Source: Coriaria nepalensis (lineage: Eukaryota; Streptophyta; Magnoliopsida; Cucurbitales; Coriariaceae). From it: a DNA stretch of 64,000 bases. The translations under genes and the position numbers were made by a program. Location of the stretch: contig CP114486.1 of the NCBI GenBank assembly GCA_027186245.1, forward strand, positions 9,686,501 to 9,750,500. Direction: 5' to 3'. Under the pieces are notes generated by a model. It had not been told where the DNA came from and did no database searches. It saw only the letters and a list, made by a program, of their open reading frames with translations. Shown here in pieces: positions 36,601 to 48,600 of this stretch (its first letter is position 1; each line of letters begins with the position of its first letter).

Positions 36601-39600
36601 AGTTTTAAGTCTGCCCACTACGAGTGGTCATGGTAATGGAGTTGCTTCGGAACGAACTTTGCTCTGATACCAAAAGAATAAAAACCTCCCAAATTCAGCC
36701 TCTCACTGAATCCTAAGTGGGTTCTATAAAAAATCTCTTCTGATATAAGGATGAAGGACTCTCCAACACTGTAATTTAGACTCTAGAAAACTTGCTGTTT
36801 TATTCAATCAAATCTGGCCTTTATAGCCATTAGACTAACAAACATAATTAAAACCATGACTCTTCGATACCTCAATAAATAGGTAGACAAAAAGACTGAT
36901 AATGAATAGGAAGATAAATAACTCTTAAAGATTAAGAAACTCTTAAGCTGCTCCGTGACTGCATCTACATCACCTTGCTAGGAACCAAAACATCACTTGA
37001 ATTACTTATGTGCAATAGGACAATATGCATAATGACAAATAATAATACAGAAAGTCTCAGAGTTTCCAAAATATCCTTTGACATTTCTCTCTTGATTTAA
37101 GGTGGGTAGGGGTTGGCAGTACCTGTTGCACTCCTAACCAATTTTTTCAACCCTCTTGTTTTCAAGGAGAGAAATTTGTTATGGATAGAAAAGATAAAAG
37201 ATATGTTGATTATTATGCAGAGAACATTTTGGTCATGAATTAAGATCATTACAAAGACCGTAGGACTTCTTTCGCTTGGGGAAACACTGCCACTGGTTGA
37301 CATACAATGGGACTTTTTGTATTATTGCTATTTGTTATTTTTCTTTAAGTGTCAAAAGTTTATTTATTTATTTATTCTTAATACCCTTTTAACTTTATTT
37401 CATAGTGGTTTTTAAGACTGAAGATATCTTTCCTCAAAATCTAGAAAGCAACTGTCAATGATGAACCATGAAGTATTAGCCATCTACAGGTAGAAGAACC
37501 TCACAATTGTCCTCTTTTGGCAGAAACTGGGCGTGTTTATGCTGCTGGTCTTAATGATTTTGGACAGCTCGGGATATCAGATGACAAAAGTTATTCAACC
37601 GTGTGATACCTTAAACTTCATACCCATTTTTCTTATTGTAAAATATGTTAAATGTGGTTTGATCAGCATGGTCAAAGTAATTATGTTTATTCTCTGTTAG
37701 TTTACAATAGAAATTTTATTTCCTTACCCTTTAGTTGCAGTGTGTAAAGGAATTTGTGATGTACATTGTAATTAGGTTTATCCATTCTGTTATGCTAAAT
37801 CAAAGAACATTTAGGATTCATCAGCTTGTATTATGAAAATATGAGTGATTCAGGAGCAACTATCAACATTTCCATTGTTTGTCTTGTTACAGGAACCAGT
37901 TGAGGTTTCTGGAATTCAGAAGGAAGTTGTGCAAATTTCAGCCGGATATAATCATTCTTGTGCCATTACAGGTGTGAGTTCATGCACATACACTAAGGAA
38001 GAATGACTAGTAGTTAAATTAGTTGTAATGCCGAGATTTATATATATCAATGGAAGCAGAAAAATGAAGGTATATATAAAGCATCCCTGTCTTCTTTTGC
38101 TTCTATCTTGATTTGGGAATGGATGACATAATTCTATCCGCGGAGGCTAGATGTTAAGACCATTGTCCTAGGACCAAAAAACCAAAACCAAAATGTTAGA
38201 TGCGGACTGCCATTGAATAAAAGATAGTCTCTTGTGGAAACCAAAAAGAAAAGAATATTTAGTGCACCCTCCTCCTCCTCTTCGTGTTTTTATCCATGTT
38301 GACGATGACCATGATTAGAAAGGGAATTTCTGATATATATTTCAGATAAATATATACAAGCCTCTTTTAATTTGGGATGTCTTCTCTTCTCGAGTTTCTT
38401 TTCCATAACAATCTGAAAGCTTTTAATAAACTGTTCTAATAATTTTCAGATTACATACATAGGGTATTTATACACTAGAAACTCTAGACTAGTTATGGTA
38501 AGATCTTAACAACTAATTTACAATCTCATATCATTAGGAAAATATTCTAAGATATCTCTGCCTAATATTTCTCCTAAGATTTCTCTAACCAAATCCTAAC
38601 ATTATCTTTTTATTTCCAACACTCCCCCTCAAGCTGGTTCAAAGATGTCTAGTAAACCCAGCTTGCATACCAACTTGTCGAAATGAATCTTTTGTAATCC
38701 TTTAGTAAATATATTTGCAACTTGTTGATCTGTAGGAATATATGGCATACACACTATATCTTCTTCCAACTTCTCTTTAATGAAATGTCTATCAATCTCC
38801 ACATGTTTAGTCCTATCATGCTGAACCGGATTATGAGCAATATTGATAGCTGCTTTATTGTCACAGTAGAGTGTCATAGGAGTAGTACTCGAGAACTTTA
38901 AATCTTCAAGCAACCCTTTTAGCCATAGTATTTCTCAAATCCCTTGAGCTACCGCCCTAAACTCAGCTTCTGCACTACTTCTAGCTACTACATTCTGTTT
39001 TTTACTTCTCCAAGTTACTAGATTTCCACCAACATAAGTACAATAGCCTGAGGTAGACATTTTATCAGTTACACTACCTGCCCAGTCAGCATCTGTAAAT
39101 GCTTCAATCCTGACATGTCCATGATTATGAAATAGCAATCCTCTTCCCGGTTTTAAAACCTTTTAGATACTTGAGTATTCTGTAAACAGCATCAAAGTGT
39201 TCTTCTCCAGGTGAGTGCATGAACTGACTCACAACACTTACTACAAACGCTATATCTGGCCTAGTATGAGATAGGTAGATGAGTCTTCCCACTAGTCTTT
39301 GAAACTGTTCCCTATTCACCATCCTATCTGAACTTGCTGCCTCTAACTTCAAGTTTGCTTCCATAGGAGTTTCAACCGGTTTGCACCCGAGATAACCTGT
39401 TTCCTTAAGCAAGTCAAGTACATACTTCCTTTGAGAAACAAAAATTCCCTTCTTAGATCTCGCAAATTCCATTCCCAAAAAATCCTTCACAGATCCAAGG
39501 TCTTTTATTTCAAATTCTGTGGCCAGAAATTTTTTCAACATTTCTAGTTCATCTACATCACTTCCAGTTAGGATCACATCATCCACATAAACAATGAGAA

Positions 39601-42600
39601 TGCCAATCTTACCATCCCTAGAATGTTTAACAAATAACGTATGATCTGCTTGAGTTTGGTGATATCCACGACCCTTTAGAGACTTAGTTAGGCGATCGAA
39701 CCATGCCCTAGGTGATTGCTTTAGGCCATATAGTGACTTTCTTAACTTGCAAATCTTCCTTGTTCCATAATGTCCTTCAAAACCAGGTGGTAAATCCATA
39801 AACACTTCCTCTTCTAATTCTCCATCAAGGAATGCATTTTTCACATCTAGCCGTTGTAAAGGCCATTCGAGATTAGCAGCAAGTGAAAGCAATACTCTAA
39901 TAGAATTTACCTTAGCAACCGAGGCAAATGTCTCTTGGTAATCTATTCCATAGGTTTGTGTGAAACCCTTAGCCACAAGCCTTGCCTTGTACCTTTCAAT
40001 CTTCCCTTCTGCATTGTACTTCACAGTAAACACCCATTTGCAGTCTACCGTTTTTCCTCCATTAGGTAAGCTCATAATCTCCCACGTGTCATTTTTTTCA
40101 AGTGCTCTCATCTCTTCTAATACAACCATTTTCCATTCTGGTTGGCTCATTGCTTCCTGAATATCTTTTGGAATTGAAACACTGGATAGATTAGCAGTAA
40201 AGGTTCTATAGCTAGGAGATAACCTATGATAGGAGACATATTTAGCAATAGGATGCATGGTACAAGTACGAATCTGTTTCCTAAGGGCAATAGGGATATC
40301 AAGATCAGAATTTGTAGAAACAACTTTATCATGATGATTTGAAATACTTGAAACATTTGGAATTGTAATACCTGTTTCATTTACAAGATCATCATCCATA
40401 GAGACATTTTGGTAGGTAGGAGGTTGAGGTTCTTTATTCTGAATCTGCTTCCTCCGAGAGTAGACTAGCAGCTCAGGTTGCTGCACTGTTTGTAGTTTTT
40501 CTCCCCCTGACAAAGAGTCTATAACATTTGATTCTATAGAAAGGGAAGGATCATATAGGTTACTAGATTGAGGGACATTTTGAGTAGGCATATTTAGAAC
40601 TGGTAGAGGTAAAGAGTTTGAAGTTTCCCAAAAATTATCTTCCATCCTAGAATTACTCCCCCCCTGAAGAGAATTTTCGGTAAAGTAAGGTGTCTTCAAA
40701 GAAAGTCACATCCATACTCACAAAGAATTTTTTTAACGTAGGATGATAACATTTATACCCTTTTTGATTTGGAGAATAGCCTACAAAGACACACTTTTCA
40801 GCTCTAGGATCAAGTTTTGACCGATTGTGTTTGTGTATATGAACAAAAATTGTGCAGCCAAAAATTCTAAGAGATAAAGAGTTAAATATCCGAATATGAG
40901 GAAATGTTTCTAGTAGTTTGTTTATAGGAGTTTGATATTCTAGTACTTTAGTGGGAACTCTATTTATAAGATAAGTGGCTGTAAGGACTGCTTCACCCCA
41001 TAGATACTTAGGGACCCCCATAGTAAACATGATTGATTTAGTAACTTCAAGTAGGTGTATTTTTCCTTTCAGCTATCCCATTTTGTTGAGGGGTATCATA
41101 ACATGTAGATTGATGAAGCATGCCTTTTTCTGTCAAGAACTCATTTAGGATTGAATTATAGTATTTTTTGCCATTTTCGGTTCTAAGAACTTGGATTTGT
41201 GTTTGGAACTGATTTTCAATCATATAATAGAATTCTTTGAATTTTTTAGCAGCTTCGACTTTTTCTTTTAATAGAAATGCCCAACATATCCTAGTATGGT
41301 CATCAATAAAGGAGATAAACCATCTAGTACTTGAAATAGTTGTTACTCTAGAGGGTCCCCAAATATCACTGTGAATTAAATAAAATGGTCTAGAAGCTTG
41401 ATAGGAATGAGATTTATAAAAAGCTCTCTGATGTTTTGATAATTGACATGGTTCACATTGAAGAGACATTGGATTAACATTATTGTCTTTAAAGAACGAT
41501 GGAAACAAATGCTTAAGGTAAGGAAAACTAGGATGACCTAATCTATAGTGTCATAACATTATTTTGTCTTTAACAGGAATAGAAATACTACTACTTGCAG
41601 TTTGAGCTTATCCACCCTTGGTAGTTGATTCATCAAAATAATAGAGTCCATCAACCATCCTAGCACTGCCAATCATCTTCTTCGAATGATGATCCTGAAA
41701 TTCACAGTAAGAGTCATAGAATTTCACTAAACAATTAGAATCCTTGGTAAGTTTGCTAACTGATAAGAGATTACATGATAATTTAGGGACATGTAAGACA
41801 AATTTTAGAGTAAGATCATTTGAGATAGTGATTGAACATTTTCCTGCAATTGGAGATAAACTCCCATCTGCTATACGAATTTTTAGATTACCGGGACAAG
41901 TAGTATATGAGGTGAAAAAATGAGATGAATTGGTCATATGATCAGAAGCACCAGAATCAATGATCCATAGTTCTAGATTAGAAAAAACAGTTGAGGCTAT
42001 GGGAAAACTATCTTTTTTTGCGAGAAAATCAGAACCTGAACCAGAGGTAGGAATTTGACTTATTATTTTGTATATTTGATCAAACTGTTGTAGTTCCTGT
42101 TATATGCCCCATCTTTCCGTTTCCTCTAAGAAATAGTCTCACTGATTGAGACCATCTTAGGAAATTCTGTCCATTCAACAGATGTGTTGTGATCTGGATG
42201 GTGGATTTCTCATTGAGGCTTAGGGACGACGGCTTCCTCTCAATGACTGTCAAGGAATCGTCACCCATGTTGTTATAAATTTGAAGAATACGTCTTCTCG
42301 AGAGGTCTGTTTTCCGAGCAATAAACGAATGGAGGTCACCGGTTGATTAAGTCAACCGTTAATGACCTTAGAAGAACCAAGCTCTGATACCATGAAAGCT
42401 TTTAATAAACTGTTCTAATAATTTTCAGATTACATACATAGGGTATTTATATACTAGAAACCCTAGACTAGTTATGGTAAGATCTTAACAACTAATTTAC
42501 AATCTCATATCATTAGGAAAATATTCTAAGATATCTCTTCCTAATATTTCTCCTAAGATTTCTCTAACCAAATCCTAACATTATCTTTTTATTTCCAACA

Positions 42601-45600
42601 CAATCTATGTTTTTGCTTCAAGCGAATGGAGAATTGTACATGTGGGGAAGGAATTCAAGTGGGCAGTTGGGCCTTGGAAAAAGTAAGGACTTGCTTTGTA
42701 ATTAAATGGATATTTTTGGCTCTACCCCTTGCAGTCTTAACTATGTTCATCATATTTACTGCAATGGACTTCTTAAATTTATTTATCAATAAATTTTTGT
42801 CACACTGACATGTAGGGACATCAAAAGCAGTTCCTCTTCCTACCAAAGTAGAGTGCTTAGCTGGAATCAACATAAAAATGGCTTCACTGGGTTCAGACCA
42901 CTCAGTGGCTGTCACTGGTCTGAAGATGGATAGCCTTTTAGAACTCAGATTCTTTCCATAAATATTTACATTTTTTAGGTTTTTTTGTCAATAATTTAGA
43001 AGCTGAGGGATCAAATTTCATCTTATGGTTTCATTGTTCATGTATATTCTTCACCAGGTGGAGGTGAGGTATTAAGCTGGGGAGAAGGAGAGTCAGGAAG
43101 ACTTGGTCATGGCCACAAGTCAACTCTTTTGGGCTTCTTAAAGAGCACCAGGTTGTCCTTTGGTTCCAAACCATGAAAATAGTTTTCTCCCCTTCCTCTA
43201 CTGATCACAGGACTTGCCCTATCATGGATACAATTTGAGTGCAGACAAGGTGATCTTGTTTCATTCAGCTAAGCTCTGATTCTAGACTTGTATCTTCTAT
43301 GCAGTGAATATACACCAAGGCTTATCAAGGTACTTGAAGGGGTCAAGGTATTGTTAACACGGGGAGCTTTCAGTTTCTGACTACGTGGTCACATCGGTTT
43401 TGCATTAAAAATATTAGTCTTCTGCCTCTTTTATTCTTTTTTTTTTAATTTTATTTTTTGAATGCTTAGGTTAAAAATGTTTCCTCTGGACTGCTACATT
43501 CTGCATGTATTGATGGTATTTGTAACCATTACCCTTACCTTTCATGATACTGTTGGCATTTGTGAATATGATATGCATTATTGGGGCCATTTCTTTTGCA
43601 ACTTAAGCTTTCAGAGTCATTAAATATCAATATCTTTGGTGTAGCATTTCTGAACTCCTTGACACAATAGACAGTGAATTTTTTTTTTGCAGAAAATGGC
43701 TCTACTTTCATTTTTGGTGAAAGAGCAATGAACAAAATAGTAAGTGCTCCAATTTGTTTTCCCTTTGGTTTTATCTATCATCTTCCAGTTTCTTGATCCT
43801 TCTGCTACTTCGTCTTTTATTCTACTTGGCCATAAAACAAAATTTTCAATTCAAATGATTTAGGGATTCGGGGTGATGAACAAAGCAACAATACCATTAT
43901 TAATCAGCAAACTACCATTCTGCAAAGAAGTTGCATGCGGTGGTTATCACACATGTGTGGTGACAAGTAAAGTTTTTCTCTCAATACATTTAAATGATTG
44001 TGTTATTTCCTGCCCATGTGAGCAACCGGACCTCTGTTCATTAAGTCTTTGAGAACCCCATAGGTCTGAAGGAAAACTAACGCTGTTAGGTGTTCCTAAA
44101 GACATGGAATTTTTGATACTTGAGTACTAGACAGTTAGCTTATGATATTTAGGTGCTTCAGGAACTGTCCAACACAATGCTCTCTCTCATCCTAGTATCT
44201 TTGTTTGAGATTCTGATCCTTGTGTGCTTTTTATGTTTTCAACCTGGTTGCTTCAGGTGGTGGGGAGCTGTATAGTTGGGGCTCAAATGAAAATGGTTGT
44301 CTCGGTACCGGGTATCATATTCTTCACATTGCATCTTATTATCATCATTATTACTATTATTATTATTGTTGTTGTTATCATTATTATTATTTAAAACTAA
44401 GAATAATGGTATGAAATAATTCAACTCAACTTTTCTGGGCAAGATTATACAAACTTATAGACTCTAGGATTCAAAATAGGAAAGTAATCTACCTAATAAA
44501 TAACAGATCCCTATAGTACCATTCTACACCACTAATTACTCTATTTATCTAAATATAGAATTTACTCAAATATGGTATATAATCATAGCCTAATTCCTAA
44601 GATTCCGTTAATACTTTCAACACTCCTCCTCAAGTTGGCATGAAGATATCTCTCATGGCAAGTTTGTTGACTAGATTCTCATGTAACACCTTAGGAAGTC
44701 CCTTGGTGAGTATATAAGTTGTTTGACTAGTTGTAGGTATATAAGACATGCATGTCACACCATTATCTATATTTTCCTTGACGAAGTGCTTGTCCACTTC
44801 TACATGTTTTGTCCTATCGTGGAGGATAGGATTGTGAGCTATAGAGATAGCTGCCTTGTTGTCACAGTACACTTTGATAGTTGTTGGTGTATGAACCTTT
44901 AATTCTCCTAGATATTTCTTAATCCATAATACTTCAGAGAAACCATGTGCTACCGAGTGAAATTCTGCTTCAGCACTACTCCTTCCCACTACACTTTGTT
45001 TCTTGCGTCTCCATGTAACCAAATTTCCTCCTATAAAGGTACAGTAGCCTAAGGTAGATCTTTTGTCAATTATATTACCTGCCCAATCTGCATCCGTGTA
45101 AGCTTCAACTTGAGGATGACCTCCATTTTTTAACATCAATCCTTTGCCCGGAGTTCCTTTTAGGTATCTTAAAATTATGAACACAGTTTCGAAGTGTATA
45201 GGCCCTGGTGAATGCATGAACTGACTTACAATACTTACTACAAAAGTAATGTCAGGTCTAATATGTGTTAGATAAATCAGTCTCCCAACCAATCTTTGAT
45301 AACGTTCTCGATCCATTACTTCATTAGGAGGTGTTGTCTTCAACTTTACATTCAATTCAGTAGGAGTGTATGTTGCCTTACAATTGGTCATCTCCGTTTC
45401 TTTGAGTAGATCAAGAACATATTTTCGTTGGTTGACAAAAATTCCCTCTTTGGACCTTGCAAACTCCATTCCAAGGAAGTTTTTTAGTTTTTCCAAATTC
45501 TTGACTTCAAATTCTACTTCAAGCTTCTTTTTTAAGTTGCTGATTTCAATTGAGTCATCTCCTGTCATGATTTTGTCATCTACATAAACAATCAAGATAA

Positions 45601-48600
45601 CTATTTTACCTTCAGTGAAATGTTTAAAAAACAGTTTGTGGTTAGCTTGACTTTGTAAGAATCCATATCTCCTAATAACTTCCCTAAACTGCTTAAAACA
45701 AGCTCTAGGAGATTGCTTAACTCCATATAGAGCTTTCTTCAACTTGCACACTCTACCCTTCCCAAGTCTTTCTTCAAATCTAGTTGGTAGATCCGTATAT
45801 ACTTCTTCTTGTAAGTCTCCATTTAAAAAAGCATTTTTTATATCGAATTGATGAAGTGGCCAATTGGAGTTAACTGCGAGAGAAATGAGTATTCGAATAG
45901 AGTTAATCTTAGCAACAAGAGCAAAAGTTTCTTGGTAGTCAATACCATGAGTTTGGGTAAATCCTTTGGCTACAAGTCTCGCCTTGTATCGTTCCATACT
46001 TCCATCAGCTTTATACTTAACTATGAACACCCATTTACATCGAACAGTTTTCTTATTCTCGGGCAAATTAGTTACACTCTAAGTGTTATTCTTCCTAAGA
46101 GCATTCATCTCTTCTATCAGAGCCAATTTCCAATTCGGATCACTTAAGGCTTCCTGAATGGTTCTTGGAACAGACAGACTTGAAATCCTAGTCACAAATG
46201 CTCTATGAGTGTTTGACAAGTTTTTATATGATAAGTATTGTTCCATAGGATGTTGAGTGCAAGTGTGGGTTCCTTTTCTAAATGCAATAGGAATGTCGAG
46301 ATCATTAGCAAACAAATTATCAAGAGATAGAGATGGAGGATTCACCTGAGTTGTAGGACCGTTACTTGGCAGATTTGATTGGTCATCTGTCGAAGGAATG
46401 ACTTGAGCTGTAGTACTTTTGGAAAACCGTTTTTTGGTATAAACCAGAAGCTCTAGTTCCGGTGGAATTACATCTACCCTTGTCTCTGATACAATCACAT
46501 TTGGCAATGTAGAAGTAGGAGTTGGAGTACTCCCACTAGTTTCCATATTTTCAACCAGCATTTCAGGAAGATGTTCATTAGAGTTAACTAAGGGCATAGA
46601 GACAGTTTCCCAAGTATTATTTTCACCCATTTTGTTCTCTTTTTGAAAATCATTTTCCTAAAAATAGGGTTGTTCCTCAAAGAAGTTTACATCTATACTT
46701 TCAAAGAACCTTTTTGTGACTGGATTAAAACATTTGTACCCCCTTTTATTTGATGCATAACCCAAGAAAACACATTTTTCAGATTTTGATTCCAACTTTG
46801 ACCTGAAAACGTTTGGTATATATACATAACAAGTGCAAACAACTACTTTTAAAGGAAGATCTGCAGTGATTCGGGTTGTGGGAAAACAACCTTTTAAAAC
46901 CTGTAAAGGTGTTTCAAATTTCAAACTCGAGATGATATTCTATTTATTAGATAACATGCCATTATTAAAGCATTTCCCTATAGATATCTTGGAACATTCA
47001 TTGAAAACATAATGGCTCTTGTAACTTCTAGTAAATGTCTATTTTTTTCTTTCAGCAATACCATTTTGTTGTGGAATGTCACGACAAGTTGATTGATGAT
47101 GAATAATACCTTTTTCTAAAAGAATTGTTCCTAACCGTTTGTTAAAGTATTTTGTTTGGTTATTTGTTCTAAGAATGCCTATTTTTGTTTGAAATTGATT
47201 TTCAATCATTTTACAAAAATCTTTAAATCTTTCTCCATTAAATAGACCCAACATACTCTTGTGCGATCATCAATAAAAGTAACAAATCATTTTTTTTCAA
47301 ATAGTGTGTCGACCTTAGATGGACCCCAAACATCACTATGAAATAAGTAAAACGGTCTAGCTAGAATATATTTTTATTGGAAACGAGACACGATGATCTT
47401 TAGCTAAATGGCAGGCTTCACAATGCAATTCTGAGTGATTTACTTCTCTAAATAGTGCAGGAAATACATGTTTTAAATATTAAAAACTAGGGGGTCCTAA
47501 TCTTGCCATAATATGATATAATCAGAGACAAAGGTTGACTTGGTACTACTTAATCTCTGAGCTTGTTTAATCCCGAGAGCAGTTTCATCAAAGTAGTATA
47601 AGTCCATTACTTCCTTTAGCATTTCCAATCATCTTCCTTGAGTTTCGGTCCTGAAACAAACAGGTGAAAGGAGAAAAAAGAATGGAACAATTAGATTTCT
47701 TTGATAGTTTACTAACAGACAGAAGGTTACAAGCAAGTTTTGGGACATGTAGGACTGATTATAAGGTGATATTTTCTAAATATTTAATGTGTCTTTTTCC
47801 TGCAATGGGTAAGGAACTACCATCAGTTATCCTAACTTTTTCTATACCAGAACGTGGATAATATGAGTCAAATAGTTAGGAACAACTTGTCATGTGATCG
47901 GAAGCTCCTGAATCGATGATCCAAGAGCTAGTTCTTCCTAGAGCCGAGAGAGCTATAGAATATCTACCTGTCTGTGCCATAGAACCAGTAAGAGCATTAG
48001 GTGACGAATAGGATTTTAGTAGTTTTAGAAGGTGATCTAACTGCTCTTTACCAAACAAAGATGACTCGGCCTCATTTGCCGCAGATACATTCATTTCACC
48101 TTGTTTATTTATCCTACCGTAGGGTGGTCTTCCATGCAACTTATAGCAGTTTTCTCTTGTATGGCGTGTCATGTCACAATAGTCACAGTGCAGATTATTC
48201 TTGTCTCCTGCACGTTGATTTTGGTAGGTCCTTCTGCTAGCTTGAGCTTTAAGTATGACTAAGGCTGACCCTTTTATACTTCTAGTCAAATATGCAGCTT
48301 TCTTCCCTAACATTACTTGTCTCTGACTTTCTTCTCTCCATCTTCTTGTATTGATTGTAGTCTTCAGGTGACTTCCACTCATAGTCGTTGAACTAGTTGA
48401 GATCTTGCCAAATTCTTTTAAGAGTACTAAAGTACTTAGTTACAGAATCCTCACCTTGGCAAATTTCCCCCAATCTTATGGTTAATTCTTAAACTTGAGA
48501 CTGGTTCCCCAGATCAGAGTACATTAGTGAAACATTGTCCTATAGTTCCTTGGCAGTAGGATAACAGAAGTTGTTCGCACCATTGAGTTTTCAGCATCCC

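Larger units (their letters stand above)
31806..36972 (-). mobile_element. Ty3/gypsy chromovirus in intron 1 (Reina-like)
   Basis: A complete 5.17-kb element inserted in intron 1 of the RCC1 gene, antisense to it. It is bounded by a 5-bp target duplication CCTTG (31801-31805 and 36973-36977). It has two LTRs of about 297 bp, a tRNA-Met primer site, and the order gag, RT, RNase H, integrase, chromodomain. Short LTRs, about 5 kb total and a C-terminal chromodomain fit the Reina group of chromoviruses. By hand alignment the LTRs differ at roughly one position in ten with several indels, so it is the oldest of the three intronic elements. Coding frames are broken and it is inactive. Confidence 0.9.
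38414..42600 (-). mobile_element. Young Ty1/copia element in intron 3, gag-deleted
   Basis: A complete 4.19-kb element, antisense in intron 3, flanked by the target duplication CAATC (38409-38413 and 42601-42605). The 208-bp LTRs differ at only three positions by direct comparison, so the insertion is recent. Gag is cut to a stub, while protease, integrase, reverse transcriptase and RNase H are largely readable. A polypurine tract (GAGGGGGAG on the minus strand, about 38622-38631) and a tRNA-Met primer site are present. It lacks a gag protein of its own, so it would depend on other elements for packaging. Confidence 0.95.
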
